A stretch of DNA of 64,000 nt, taken from NCBI GenBank assembly GCA_046703825.1, contig JBJKSO010000115.1:18885-82884 (forward strand). The letters run 5' to 3'. Source of the stretch: JBJKSO01 sp046703825. Its GTDB lineage: Bacteria; Chloroflexota; Dormibacteria; Aeolococcales; Bog-877. A program made the translations under genes and the position numbers. Shown here piece after piece: positions 8,603-17,246 of this stretch (within the stretch, counting starts at the first letter, position 1; the number at the start of each line of letters is the position of its first letter). A model generated the notes under the pieces. The model saw nothing but the letters and a program-made list of their open reading frames with translations, did not search any database and was not told where the DNA came from.

Positions 8603-9516
8603 GACGCGAGGCTCGGCGGCAGCCCCGGCAGCGGCGATCCCGGCGCCTGGATGTTGTAGTCGGCGCCGTAATCCGATAACCCAACCTTGAGATTCATGGT
8701 CAGCGCCACCTGGCCACCCGCCGTGCCCGAGAACTGGCTCGGATCCAGCAGGCCCAGCGGGCCAAGCTGGACGGTCAGGGAGCCGGTCTCGTTCACCTGC
8801 ACCGGCCGATCGGTGCTGGGGTCAACGTAGGCGTCGACGGTCTCAGTCCCGAACTGCAGCAACGAGCTCAGCCCACCAAGCTGGCTGCCTCCCCCGCTCG
8901 AGCCGACCAGGCCACCGAGCAGGTTGTGCAGGGAGGTGCCGGCGACCTGGGCCTGCAGGTGGTCGACCGTCTGCCCATTGAGCGTGGTCGTGCCCAGGTT
9001 CTGAACCTTGGTGGAGGAGCTGAGTCCGGAGAGCCATTTCTTGAACGTGGTTACAAACGACCCAGCGCCCGGTGCCAGGGAGGGCGAAGCCATCTTCGAG
9101 CTCAGTGGGCCGTACCAACTGCCGGAACCGACCCGAAGGTAGGTCTGGCCGTTGGCGACCACGGCTGAGACCTGGTAAGGCAACAGCGGACTGGCGGTGT
9201 AGGTGGCCTCGGCGTTCTGGCGATTCTCGACGCGCGCTGATCCCGTGAGCGTCGTCTGCCCCAGCTGCCTCAGCGCCTGCAGCTCGGCCTGCGTGAGGCC
9301 AGTGGCCGACGAGTCGTTGACGGAGACGCTCCCCGAGAAGCTCACGGCCACCGAGGTCGCGAGGGCGCTGTTGCTGGCTCTCAGCAGAAGGCTCGAGGTG
9401 TGGGCGTGGTGACTCGCCGGCGCCGGGCCGCAACCCGCCAGTAGCAAGATTGCGATGGCCCCTGCGGCGGGCACGCCTCTTGTGATCCAAGGCACCACCG
9501 CGGCATCGTAAGCCAA
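8599..9516 (-). CDS. secreted lipoprotein, possibly LppX/LprG/LolA-like
   Basis: Exported lipoprotein of about 300 residues: a hydrophobic segment ends in the lipobox LLAGC about 29 residues in, followed by a Ser/Ala-rich linker. The rest is beta-rich, with repeated patterns such as NGQTYLRVGSG and VDAYVDPSTDRPVQV that recall the LppX/LprAFG and LolA-like half-barrel folds carrying lipid or glycolipid. The start is uncertain: the open frame begins with TTG at 9514-9516, while GTG codons at 9498 and 9495 give a shorter and more usual signal peptide. Family assignment is by fold impression only. Confidence 0.68.
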   Translation of the reverse strand: MAYDAAVVPWITRGVPAAGAIAILLLAGCGPAPASHHAHTSSLLLRASNSALATSVAVSFSGSVSVNDSSATGLTQAELQALRQLGQTTLTGSARVENRQNAEATYTASPLLPYQVSAVVANGQTYLRVGSGSWYGPLSSKMASPSLAPGAGSFVTTFKKWLSGLSSSTKVQNLGTTTLNGQTVDHLQAQVAGTSLHNLLGGLVGSSGGGSQLGGLSSLLQFGTETVDAYVDPSTDRPVQVNETGSLTVQLGPLGLLDPSQFSGTAGGQVALTMNLKVGLSDYGADYNIQAPGSPLPGLPPSLAS

Positions 9517-9587
9517 ATCACAGCTGGTGCCGCCTCTGCCACCGCGCCGTTACGGATTCCCCGGCCCCAACTGACCCCCAGGCGCAG

Positions 9588-11783
9588 GTGCTAGCGTTCG
9601 AAGAGATGGGAAAGGTTAAGCCGCGCCGCGCCGCCCGCAACGGCCGAGCCGCCTCCACGGCACTGCCGCCCAGGACCCCAGCCGGTAACGGGAGCTGGGA
9701 ACGGCAGCTGCGGGACCCAACCAACTACATCAATCGCGAGCTGAGCTGGCTTGACTTCAACCTGCGCGTGCTGGCGGAAGCTCGCGACGCCCGCGTGCCC
9801 CTGCTGGAGCGGCTGCGCTTCCTGGCGATCACCTCCAACAACCTGGACGAGTTCTACATGATCCGGGTGGCCGCTCTGAAGCGACAGCTCGCCGAGCGGG
9901 TCCAGGCCACCCATGCCGACGCCATGCCTCCCAGCGAGCAGCTCTGCGAGATCAACCGGCGGGTGAAGCAGTTCACGGCCGAGCAGACCACCTGCTTGGA
10001 GCAGGAGCTGTTGCCGCAGCTGCGGGAGTCCGGGATCGTCCTGGCCCTGCACGGCGAGCCGCTGGGCGAGGAGGAGCAGGCGCGCTGTGACCGATTCTTC
10101 AGCGAGCAGGTCTACCCGCTGCTCACGCCACTGGCGATCGACCCGGCACACCCCTTCCCCTATCTCAGCAACCTCTCACTCTCGATCGCGGTGCTGCTGG
10201 GTGAGACCGCCGAGGAGCCGGCGGAGGACCACCGGGTGGCCCGGATCAAGGTCCCTCCCACCCTGCCACGCTTCTTCAAGGCGGGCCAGACCGGCCCCTT
10301 CGTCCCAGTGGAGCGGATCATCGCCGAGCGCCTGGGCCGGTTGTTCCCGGGCATGGCGGTGCTGGCACACGGGACCTTCCGCGTGACCCGGGACGCTGAC
10401 TATGTCGTCGACGAGGACGACCGCAACCTGCTCTCCGCCATCGAAGAGGAACTGCGCGAGCGCCGGTTTGGCGCGGTCGTCCGGGCGGAGGTCGCCCCCG
10501 ATCTCCCCGATGAGATCGTGGGGATGCTGGAGGCGGAACTGGGAGTGGGGGCCGACGACATCCAGCGCATCGAGGCCCCTCTGGACCTGACCGGCCTGTT
10601 CACAGTCATCTCGGCCCTGGAGCGTCCGGACCTCACTTACCCTCAGTTCAGCGGGACCACCCCTCCCCGCCTGCTCCCCCTCCAGGATCAAGAGCTGGAC
10701 TTCTTCGCGATCCTGAGGCGCGGCGACGTCTTGGTCCACCACCCCTACGACTCCTTCGCGGCCACGACCGAGCGCTTTATCGAGCAGGCGTCCCGCGACC
10801 CGCGGGTGGTCGCCATCAAGCAAACGCTGTACCGAACCAGCGGTGACACCCCGGTCGTCGACGCGCTCACCCGAGCGTCCGAGGACGGCAAGCAGGTGGT
10901 GGTTCTGGTCGAGATCAAGGCACGCTTCGACGAGCAGAACAACATCCGCTGGGCCCGCCAGCTGGAGCAGGTGGGCGCCCACGTCGCCTACGGGGTGCCC
11001 GGGCTCAAGACCCACGCCAAGCTGGTGCTGGTGGTCCGTCAAGAGGAGGGCGGCGTGCGCTACTACGCGCACATCGGCACCGGCAACTACAACGCCGTCA
11101 CCGCCCGCCTCTACACCGACTTCGGCATGCTGACCGCGCGGCCCGAGCTCACCGCCGAGCTGGCCGACCTCTTCAACTACCTCACCGGCTACTCGCGCAA
11201 GCGCAACTACGGCAGCCTCTGGGTCGCCCCCATCAACGAAGTGGAGCGCTTCGAGAGCCTGATGGAGCGCGAGCTCGAACATCTGCGCCGGGGGAGGCCG
11301 GCGGGGGTGCTGGTCAAGGTGAACGCCATCTCGGACGAGCGCGCAATCCGCGCGATCTATCGGGCCAGTTCGCAGGGCCTCCCGATCCGTCTCTTGGTCC
11401 GCGGGATCTGCGCGCTGCGCCCGGGGCTGCCCGGGCTCAGCGACACGGTGCAGGTGCGCAGCATCATCGGCCGCTTCCTCGAGCACGGCCGCGCCTTCAT
11501 GTTCGAAAATGGCGGCTCCCCCGAGGTGTACATGGGCTCCTCCGACCTCATGGGGCGCAACCTCTATCGGCGGGTGGAGCTGGTGACCCCGGTGCTGGAC
11601 GCCACGGCAAGACAGGAGATCAAGGAGGTGCTGGAGCTGATGTGGGCCGACCGCCGCCAGAGCTGGTCGCTCCTCCCTCAGGGGCGCTGGACCAGGGTGG
11701 ACCCCGGCTCGAGCGCGCCGGGAGTCCAAGAGCGGCTCATCGCCCGTGCCAAGGAGCGCCCCTTGATCGGGTCGGGCCACTAG
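9588..11783 (+). CDS. ppk: polyphosphate kinase 1
   Basis: PPK1 reversibly transfers the gamma-phosphate of ATP to polyphosphate. The protein has about 730 residues with all four domains. The N-domain has NYINRELSWLDFN and NNLDEFYMIRV. The catalytic C1 domain has the phosphohistidine region GLKTHAKLVLVV, and C2 has HIGTGNYN. GTG at 9588 gives the longest form, while ATG at 9606 may be the real start. The next gene starts one base after its stop. The N-terminal 30 residues are basic, Pro/Ala-rich and outside the family core. Confidence 0.96.
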   Translation: MLAFEEMGKVKPRRAARNGRAASTALPPRTPAGNGSWERQLRDPTNYINRELSWLDFNLRVLAEARDARVPLLERLRFLAITSNNLDEFYMIRVAALKRQLAERVQATHADAMPPSEQLCEINRRVKQFTAEQTTCLEQELLPQLRESGIVLALHGEPLGEEEQARCDRFFSEQVYPLLTPLAIDPAHPFPYLSNLSLSIAVLLGETAEEPAEDHRVARIKVPPTLPRFFKAGQTGPFVPVERIIAERLGRLFPGMAVLAHGTFRVTRDADYVVDEDDRNLLSAIEEELRERRFGAVVRAEVAPDLPDEIVGMLEAELGVGADDIQRIEAPLDLTGLFTVISALERPDLTYPQFSGTTPPRLLPLQDQELDFFAILRRGDVLVHHPYDSFAATTERFIEQASRDPRVVAIKQTLYRTSGDTPVVDALTRASEDGKQVVVLVEIKARFDEQNNIRWARQLEQVGAHVAYGVPGLKTHAKLVLVVRQEEGGVRYYAHIGTGNYNAVTARLYTDFGMLTARPELTAELADLFNYLTGYSRKRNYGSLWVAPINEVERFESLMERELEHLRRGRPAGVLVKVNAISDERAIRAIYRASSQGLPIRLLVRGICALRPGLPGLSDTVQVRSIIGRFLEHGRAFMFENGGSPEVYMGSSDLMGRNLYRRVELVTPVLDATARQEIKEVLELMWADRRQSWSLLPQGRWTRVDPGSSAPGVQERLIARAKERPLIGSGH

Positions 11784-11784
11784 C

Positions 11785-12195
11785 GTGCTGGCCGAGGCAG
11801 CGCTCGACTTCGTAGCCCAGAACCACCGCGGCGTGCTCGCCACCTACCGCCGCGACGGCGGTGCGCAGATGTCGCCGATCCTGGTCGCCCCCGGTCATGA
11901 CGGCAGCCTGCTGGTCAGCACCCGGGAGGCGGCGGTCAAGACCGCCAACCTCCGCCGGAACCCGCGCTACGATCTGCTGGCCTTCTCCGATCAATTTTTC
12001 GGACCCTGGATCAGCGTCACCGGCACCGCCGAAGTGATCTCTCAGCCCGAGGCGATGAGCTGGCTCGAGGAGTACTACCGCGCCGCCGTGGGTGAGCACC
12101 CGGACTGGGCGGACTACCGTCGCGCCATGGAGCGAGAGCGGCGGGTGGTGCTGCACCTGGACATCGGCTCGGTGGGCCCGGACCGACAAGGCTAG
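11785..12195 (+). CDS. PPOX-class FMN- or F420-binding split-barrel protein
   Basis: A 136-residue split barrel of the pyridoxamine-phosphate-oxidase-like superfamily. HRGVLATYRRDGGAQMSPI in the first strands and LLVSTREAAVKTANLRRNPR afterwards match the F420-dependent PPOX subfamily, in which the Arg/Lys-rich segment binds the cofactor phosphate. The substrate cannot be told. The GTG start lies one base after the ppk stop and rpiA starts two bases after its stop, so the three form an operon. An LLM-class flavoprotein at 60 kb also hints that F420 may be used, but no F420 synthesis gene is in the window. Confidence 0.82.
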   Translation: MLAEAALDFVAQNHRGVLATYRRDGGAQMSPILVAPGHDGSLLVSTREAAVKTANLRRNPRYDLLAFSDQFFGPWISVTGTAEVISQPEAMSWLEEYYRAAVGEHPDWADYRRAMERERRVVLHLDIGSVGPDRQG

Positions 12196-12197
12196 GC

Positions 12198-12914
12198 TTG
12201 CCCGAGGACTTCGCCGCCGCCTCCACCCGGGTGGGAGAGTACGCGGCAGCGCTGATCCGGCCCGGGATGCGGCTCGGGCTGGGCACCGGCCGCACCGCCA
12301 CCGCGTTTTTGGAGGCGCTCGCGCCAAGACTGCGGGCGGGCCTGGCGGTGCAGGCCCTCTGCACTTCCGAGGCGACGGCGGAGCGCGCCCGCAGGATGGG
12401 CATCGGGCTGCTGGATTCCAGCGTGCCCGAGCTGGACCTGGACGTGGACGGAACCGACGAACTGGACTCCGAGCTCAATCTGCTCAAGGGACGCGGGGGC
12501 GCCCTGGTGCGGGAGAAGATGGTTGCCAGCCGCAGCCGCCGCCTTTGGGTGCTCGGCCAGGAGAGCAAGGTGGTAGCCCGCCTGGGCTCCACTCACGACC
12601 TCCCGGTCGAGGTGACCAAGTTCGACTGGCGCGGTACCCAGGCGACGCTGGAGCGTCTGCTGCCGTGCCGGGTACGCCTGCGCGGCGGCGAGGCCGCCTT
12701 CGTGACTGACAACGGCAACTACCTGCTCGACCTCAACTTCGAAGTGGCGCCGACCGGGCTCGAACGGGTGGCTGAAGTGCTGCAGGCCGTGCCTGGGGTA
12801 TTGGGGCACGGCCTCTTCCTGGGGCTGGCCACCGCTGCTCTGCTGTCGGACGGCGAGCACGTGCGCGTGCTCGGCGACTTGGAGGCGAGGCGCCCGATCC
12901 TGCCTAGATCGTGA
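12198..12914 (+). CDS. rpiA: ribose-5-phosphate isomerase A
   Basis: Interconverts ribose-5-phosphate and ribulose-5-phosphate in the pentose phosphate pathway. The 238-residue protein has the phosphate loop LGLGTGRTA, the catalytic DVDGTDELD, KGRGGALVREK with the general-base region, and the late DNGNYLLDLNF, all in the family order. The start is TTG at 12198, two bases after the PPOX gene. The last 11 nt overlap the convergent membrane-protein gene. Confidence 0.94.
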   Translation: MPEDFAAASTRVGEYAAALIRPGMRLGLGTGRTATAFLEALAPRLRAGLAVQALCTSEATAERARRMGIGLLDSSVPELDLDVDGTDELDSELNLLKGRGGALVREKMVASRSRRLWVLGQESKVVARLGSTHDLPVEVTKFDWRGTQATLERLLPCRVRLRGGEAAFVTDNGNYLLDLNFEVAPTGLERVAEVLQAVPGVLGHGLFLGLATAALLSDGEHVRVLGDLEARRPILPRS

Positions 12915-13422
12915 TCCCCCGCTGGCGCCGGTTGAGGATCGTACTCAGGCCCAGGGGGACCACCAGACCCAGAAATGCGGTGATCACGGCAATGCCGTTG
13001 GGCAGGTCCTTCGGCTTTTCCATCCCCACATAGGAGAAGAGCGCCGCCAGCACTGCGGTGATGAGGACCACCGCCGTCGCCGCCAGCACCACCCAGCGAA
13101 AGTTCTCCGGCAGGCTGACCACCAGGTCGGGCCAGCGGCTGCGCACGTACCGGTAGACGTTTACCGCCGCGATCCCGTTGAGGATGCAGGCGCTGATGAA
13201 GGCGCTGATCGCCACGCCGAGGCGAAAGGCGGCCAGTTGGGAGATGACCCAGGCCGAGAAGTTGACCACCAGCAGGCCGATGGGAGTGGCCAGCCCGATG
13301 GCCGGCAGGATACAGGCCCGCCAGTCCTGGGGAAATGGGATGAACAGACCGTTTGGGCTGACCCCCTCCGCGCTCCGCCGCAGCCGGCTGACCTGCTCCG
13401 GACTGGTACCTTGAGATCGCAA
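12904..13422 (-). CDS. four-helix membrane protein of unknown function
   Basis: No family recognised. Four hydrophobic helices fill most of the protein, with a short basic stretch after helix 2 (YRYVRSRW) and a basic C-terminal end (NRRQRGITI). The open frame extends to 13521, but that would overlap the divergent protease gene; TTG at 13420-13422 with GAGGG eight bases upstream is a better start and leaves a 73-nt divergent promoter region. The stop overlaps the rpiA end by 11 nt. The role is unknown. Confidence 0.6.
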   Translation of the reverse strand: MRSQGTSPEQVSRLRRSAEGVSPNGLFIPFPQDWRACILPAIGLATPIGLLVVNFSAWVISQLAAFRLGVAISAFISACILNGIAAVNVYRYVRSRWPDLVVSLPENFRWVVLAATAVVLITAVLAALFSYVGMEKPKDLPNGIAVITAFLGLVVPLGLSTILNRRQRGITI

Positions 13423-13495
13423 CCGTCTGCCCTCGCGCTTCCCCGCTGGGAGGTGTCCGCCGGAGTTCGATTGTTCGATTGATGGTACGCGGCGG

Positions 13496-14674
13496 GTGAA
13501 CCTGCTCGACCTGGTCATCATCCTCGTCCTGCTCTACGAGGCCGTGGTCGGTTACCGGCGAGGGCTGAGCTACTCGCTGCTGAGCGTGGCTGGGGTACTG
13601 CTCGGGATCGTGGCCGGTTCCTGGCTGGCGACCCTGATCCCGACCGCCGTCACCACCATGCCGCTGGCGGTCCGCTCGGGGCTGGCTGCGGTGCTGATCC
13701 TGATCATGGCCTGGATCGGTCACGCCCTCGGCGCCCGCGCGGGGGTGCGGGCCCGGCTGGGCGCGCTCAGGATCCACCTGGGCGTCTTCGACTCCTTGGG
13801 CGGATTGACCTGGGGTCTGCTGGCGGTCCTGGCGGCGGTGTGGTACCTGGGTTCGGTGCTGGCCGCCGGACCCTGGCCCGCGCTGGCAGCGAGCATCCGC
13901 GGCTCTACCATCGTCTCGGCGCTGAGATCCGACTTCCCTCAGGCGCCGGTCTGGTTTGGCTCCCTCCAGAGGTTGTTCGCCGAGGTGCCCTTCCCGCCGA
14001 CCTTCGTGGGCATCGTCCCCCTGCTGCCCGCGGGGGTGCCGCCGGCGGCAACGGTGGCCGGCAATCCGGCGATCAACGCCGCCGCCCGGGAAACGGTCAA
14101 GGTGGTCAGCGCGGGCTGCGGCGGCTTGATCGAGGGAAGTGGCTTCCCGGTGGCCCCCGACGTCATCCTCACCAACGCCCACGTGGTCGCGGGCGGGCAT
14201 GACACCCAGGTGCTGGTTCCCGGTGCCGGCGGCCCGCTCGCGGCCACGGTGGTCTTCTTCGACCCCGAGCGAGACCTGGCGCTGCTGCACGTGCCCGGGC
14301 TCGGGCTCACCCCGCTCTCGTTCTCGGGTACCGTCCAGCGCGGGACGGGTGGGGCGGTGATCGGGTACCCCGGCGGCGGCCCCGAGCGAATCGTCCCGGC
14401 CGCCGTGGATGCGGTGCTGAACGCCCAGGGCGCCAACATCTATTCCCAGGGAACGGTCAACCGGCAGATCTACGTGATCGAGGCCAACGTCCAGCCGGGC
14501 AACTCGGGCGGCCCTCTGCTGAACCTCAAAGGGCGGGTGCTGGGGGTCGTCTATGCCAAGTCGCTGGAGGTCACCAACCAGGCCTACGCGCTCACCAGCG
14601 GGGAGGTGCGCCAGGACGTGAGCCGAGGGCGGCAAGACACCGCCCCGGTTTCCACCCAAGCCTGTGCGGCTTAG
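13496..14674 (+). CDS. MarP-like membrane serine protease (CvpA domain plus trypsin-like domain)
   Basis: 392 residues: an N-terminal CvpA-type domain of four helices (residues about 1-125), then an extracytoplasmic chymotrypsin-fold protease. The triad is visible as His in ILTNAHVV, Asp in PERDLALL and Ser in QPGNSGGPL. This layout is that of mycobacterial MarP, needed for acid and oxidative stress resistance and cell-wall hydrolase processing. Two Cys lie near the start of the protease domain and at the C-terminus, where MarP has a disulfide. The last 20 residues are polar. The operator of the following marR gene begins about 10 nt after the stop. Confidence 0.88.
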   Translation: MNLLDLVIILVLLYEAVVGYRRGLSYSLLSVAGVLLGIVAGSWLATLIPTAVTTMPLAVRSGLAAVLILIMAWIGHALGARAGVRARLGALRIHLGVFDSLGGLTWGLLAVLAAVWYLGSVLAAGPWPALAASIRGSTIVSALRSDFPQAPVWFGSLQRLFAEVPFPPTFVGIVPLLPAGVPPAATVAGNPAINAAARETVKVVSAGCGGLIEGSGFPVAPDVILTNAHVVAGGHDTQVLVPGAGGPLAATVVFFDPERDLALLHVPGLGLTPLSFSGTVQRGTGGAVIGYPGGGPERIVPAAVDAVLNAQGANIYSQGTVNRQIYVIEANVQPGNSGGPLLNLKGRVLGVVYAKSLEVTNQAYALTSGEVRQDVSRGRQDTAPVSTQACAA

Positions 14675-14683
14675 AGGTTTGAT

Positions 14684-14709
14684 TAGGCAACCTACTTAGG
14701 TAAACTAAG
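14684..14709 (+). promoter_or_regulatory. tandem inverted repeats upstream of marR (probable operator)
   Basis: Two inverted repeats lie back to back just before the GTG start of the MarR gene: TAGG-caa-CCTA (14685-14695) and CTTAG-gtaaa-CTAAG (14695-14709). The region is clearly more AT-rich than its surroundings. The second repeat ends three bases before the start codon, so binding there would block transcription start or translation. MarR proteins commonly autoregulate through such dyads. The TTAGG/CCTA half-sites also resemble DtxR/IdeR iron boxes, an alternative I cannot exclude. Confidence 0.6.
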
Positions 14710-14712
14710 CAC

Positions 14713-15153
14713 GTGCCCGTCGCCTCCCCTTCGCTGGCCGGACTGTCCAGCCGTCTGCCCGCCCTGCTCAACCGCCTGGGCCGCCGCCTGCGTCAGGCCG
14801 CGGATGAACTTTCGTTGCCGCCGGGGCACTTCGCGGTGCTGCTCTACCTTGCCGAGCACCCCGTGGCCACGGTGACCGAGCTGGCTCTCCACGAGGGAGT
14901 GCGGCTTCCCTCGATGACCGAGGTGCTGAAAGAGATGGAGCGGGACGGGCTCGTCGCCAAGCAGGCGTCGCCGGACGATCGCCGTCGCCAGCTGGTCAGC
15001 GTGACCAAGGCCGGGGCGCGCGCCACCGAGGCGGCGCGCCAAGCGCGCTCGGTCTGGCTGGAGGCGCGGCTGGCCCACCTGACCGCAGCCGAGGTGCGCT
15101 CCCTGGAGCGCGCCCTGCCAGCGTTGGAACACCTGGTCGGCAACCCCCGCTGA
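14713..15153 (+). CDS. MarR-family transcriptional regulator
   Basis: 146-residue winged-helix protein. The middle shows the MarR pattern: FAVLLYLAEHP, then the helix-turn-helix VTELALHEGVRLPSMTEVLKEMERDGLV, then the wing with DDRRRQLVSVT and a C-terminal dimerisation helix. The GTG start sits directly behind the tandem dyads at 14684-14709, and the MFS gene starts two bases after its stop. The pair is probably a self-repressed efflux unit that responds to a small ligand pumped by the transporter. Confidence 0.92.
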   Translation: MPVASPSLAGLSSRLPALLNRLGRRLRQAADELSLPPGHFAVLLYLAEHPVATVTELALHEGVRLPSMTEVLKEMERDGLVAKQASPDDRRRQLVSVTKAGARATEAARQARSVWLEARLAHLTAAEVRSLERALPALEHLVGNPR

Positions 15154-15155
15154 CA

Positions 15156-16553
15156 GTGTCGCCAAGAGGGATCACCGGCCGGACCTTTCAAGCCCTCAGC
15201 ACCCGCAACTACCGCCTGTTCTTCTTCGGCCAGCTGGTGTCGGTGACGGGCAGTTGGCTGCAGAGCACGGCCCAGGCGTGGCTGATCCTGGAGCTCACCC
15301 ACTCCACTCTGATGCTGGGTCTCCTGGTCACGGCCCAGTTTCTGCCCAACCTGCTCTTGCAGCCCCTGGGCGGCCTGGTCGCCGATCGGCTACCCAAGCG
15401 CCGGACCCTTATCGCAACCCAGAGCAGCTTTGCCTTGGTGGCGGCCGCCTTGGGCATCAGCGAGGGCCTCCACATCGCCACCGCGCCGGAGGTGTTCGGG
15501 GTGGTGGTGCTGTTCGGGCTGATCAATGTGGTGGACGGTCCCACCCGCCAGGCCTTCGTGACCGAGATGGTGGGGTCGACCCAGCTGCCGAACGCGGTGG
15601 CGCTGAACTCGATGGTCTTCAACGGCGCCCGGGTGGTCGGACCCGCGGTCGCCGGGCTGCTGATCGCCACGGTTGGCACCGACGTCTGCTTCGACCTCAA
15701 CGCCGTCTCCTACCTGGCAGTGATCGGCGGGCTGGCCCTGATGGATTCCGGCCGCCTTTACCTGGCGGCCCGGCGTGCCACCGGCGCAGGCGCCTGGGGG
15801 CAGATCCGAGAGGGCGTCGCCTTCGCCCGGCGCACCCGGGAGGTGGCGCTGGTGATCGCCCTGATGGCGGTCGTCGGCACCTTCTCCTTCAACCTCAGCG
15901 TCATGATCCCGGCGATGGCCCGGAACGGGCTCCACGCCGGGGCGACCGGGTTCGGACTTCTCAGCACTTCGCTCGGGATCGGAGCGCTTTTGGGAGCCCT
16001 GGGCGTGGCCTATGCCAGCCGGGCCTCGGTGCCGGCGCTGCTGGCCGGCTGCGCCACTTTCGGAGCCTTCATGGTGCTGGCCTCGCGCGCCGGGTCGCTC
16101 GGAGAGGCGATGGTGCTACTGGCGGTGGCCGGAGCCGGAATGATCGTCTACTCCTCGATGTCGAACAGCGTCATTCAGCTCTTCACGCCCGGGGAGCTCC
16201 GGGGCCGGGTGATGGCTCTCTACCTCTGGGTGTTCATGGGCTCCACACCCATCGGCAGCCCCCTGGCCGGCCTGGTGGAGCAGGATTGGGGCAGCCGGGC
16301 GACCCTGGCGCTGGCCGGAAGCTTCGCGCTACTGACCGCCGCCGTCGGGGCCGTCTACTGGCGCCGGAGCCGGCGCGCCAAGGTGACCCAGGGCCGAGCC
16401 ACCCGCCGAGTGGTAGCCGCCGTCGACGTGGACGATCTCCCCGGTCGTGGCCGGGAAGTAGTCCGAGAGCAGGGCCACGACGGCCTTGCCGACCGGGGAG
16501 GAGTCCCGGGGATCCCAGCCCAGCGGGGCGCGGTCGGAGAAGGCCTGGGGTAG
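15156..16553 (+). CDS. MFS transporter (enterobactin-exporter/ MFS_3-like)
   Basis: Major facilitator protein with about twelve helices, probably drug or metabolite efflux. It starts FQALSTRNYRLFFFGQLVSVTGSWLQ, typical of the MFS_3/EntS-like group, and has loop-2 LVADRLPKRRTL. The transmembrane core ends near residue 407 (VYWRRSRR). The remaining ~58 residues are polar, low in hydrophobics and lie wholly over the 3' end of the convergent fabI gene. The reading frame is uninterrupted to the TAG at 16551, so the tail is real in the frame but may be dispensable. It is coupled to marR upstream. Confidence 0.88.
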   Translation: MSPRGITGRTFQALSTRNYRLFFFGQLVSVTGSWLQSTAQAWLILELTHSTLMLGLLVTAQFLPNLLLQPLGGLVADRLPKRRTLIATQSSFALVAAALGISEGLHIATAPEVFGVVVLFGLINVVDGPTRQAFVTEMVGSTQLPNAVALNSMVFNGARVVGPAVAGLLIATVGTDVCFDLNAVSYLAVIGGLALMDSGRLYLAARRATGAGAWGQIREGVAFARRTREVALVIALMAVVGTFSFNLSVMIPAMARNGLHAGATGFGLLSTSLGIGALLGALGVAYASRASVPALLAGCATFGAFMVLASRAGSLGEAMVLLAVAGAGMIVYSSMSNSVIQLFTPGELRGRVMALYLWVFMGSTPIGSPLAGLVEQDWGSRATLALAGSFALLTAAVGAVYWRRSRRAKVTQGRATRRVVAAVDVDDLPGRGREVVREQGHDGLADRGGVPGIPAQRGAVGEGLG

Positions 16554-17162
16554 GCTGGCGAACCCTGGGATACCCTTGGCGGCGGTGGTGAACACCGGCC
16601 CGGCAGAGACGGCGTTGACGCGAATGCGCCGGTTGCCCAGGTACTGCGCCAGATAGCGCACCACGGCTTCCAAGGCGGCTTTCGACACCCCCATCCAGTC
16701 GTAGCCGGGCCAGGCCAGGGAGGCGTCGAAGTCCAGCGTGACCACGCTGCCACCGCCTTCGGGGACCAGCGGTTCCAGCGCCGTTACCAGCTGCTTCAGG
16801 GAGAAGGCGCTCACCCTAAGCGCGGTCGCGGCCGACTCCCAGGGCGTGCTGAGGAAGCCGCCGCCCAGCGCCTCCGGCGGGGCGAAGGCCACCCCGTGCA
16901 CGATGCCGTCGACGGACCAGCCCCGCCGGCGCAGCTGGTCGGCGAGCGCAAGGAAATCCTCCTCTCGGGTCACGTCCAGCTCCAGCACCGGGGGCTCCGG
17001 CCGCAGCCGGGAGGCCGAGCGGCGGGTGAGGCTCATCGGACGGCCGAACGAGGTCAGCACCACCTCGGCGCCGTCGCGCTGAGCCTGCTCGGCGACCGCG
17101 AACGGAAGCGACGCGGGCGTGAGCACGCCGGTGACCAAAATCCGCTTCCCTTCCAGCAACAT
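16329..17162 (-). CDS. fabI: enoyl-[acyl-carrier-protein] reductase (FabI/InhA-like)
   Basis: NADH-dependent enoyl-ACP reductase of fatty acid elongation, about 277 residues. It begins LLEGKRILVTGVLTPAS, as in InhA and FabI. The catalytic pair is YDWMGVSK (Tyr-x6-Lys, the InhA spacing), with FMN-free SDR features such as NAVSAGPV and the late IVHVDGGYHS. ATG at 17160-17162 is chosen; GTG two codons upstream is possible, while the longer frame adds residues foreign to the family. No Shine-Dalgarno is seen. The last 225 nt overlap the tail of the MFS gene on the other strand. Confidence 0.92.
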   Translation of the reverse strand: MLLEGKRILVTGVLTPASLPFAVAEQAQRDGAEVVLTSFGRPMSLTRRSASRLRPEPPVLELDVTREEDFLALADQLRRRGWSVDGIVHGVAFAPPEALGGGFLSTPWESAATALRVSAFSLKQLVTALEPLVPEGGGSVVTLDFDASLAWPGYDWMGVSKAALEAVVRYLAQYLGNRRIRVNAVSAGPVFTTAAKGIPGFASLPQAFSDRAPLGWDPRDSSPVGKAVVALLSDYFPATTGEIVHVDGGYHSAGGSALGHLGAPAPAPVDGPDGGGQ

Positions 17163-17246
17163 GGGCACGGCAAGATTACCGACTGGCACCGACCCAGCTG
17201 TACAGAAGCGGGCAATCCGAACGGGAACGGCTAATATGTCTCGAGG

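Noticed and set aside
10176..11843. Minus-strand open frame of 555 codons
   Set aside because: Complement of ppk, whose protein is fully conserved; no family features.
12719..14659. Minus-strand open frame of 646 codons
   Set aside because: It crosses rpiA, the membrane protein and the protease gene; its product is Gly/Arg/His-rich low-complexity sequence typical of a GC-rich shadow frame.
15254..16591. Plus-strand frame of 445 codons overlapping the MFS gene
   Set aside because: Arg/Pro/Gly-rich shadow of the transporter.
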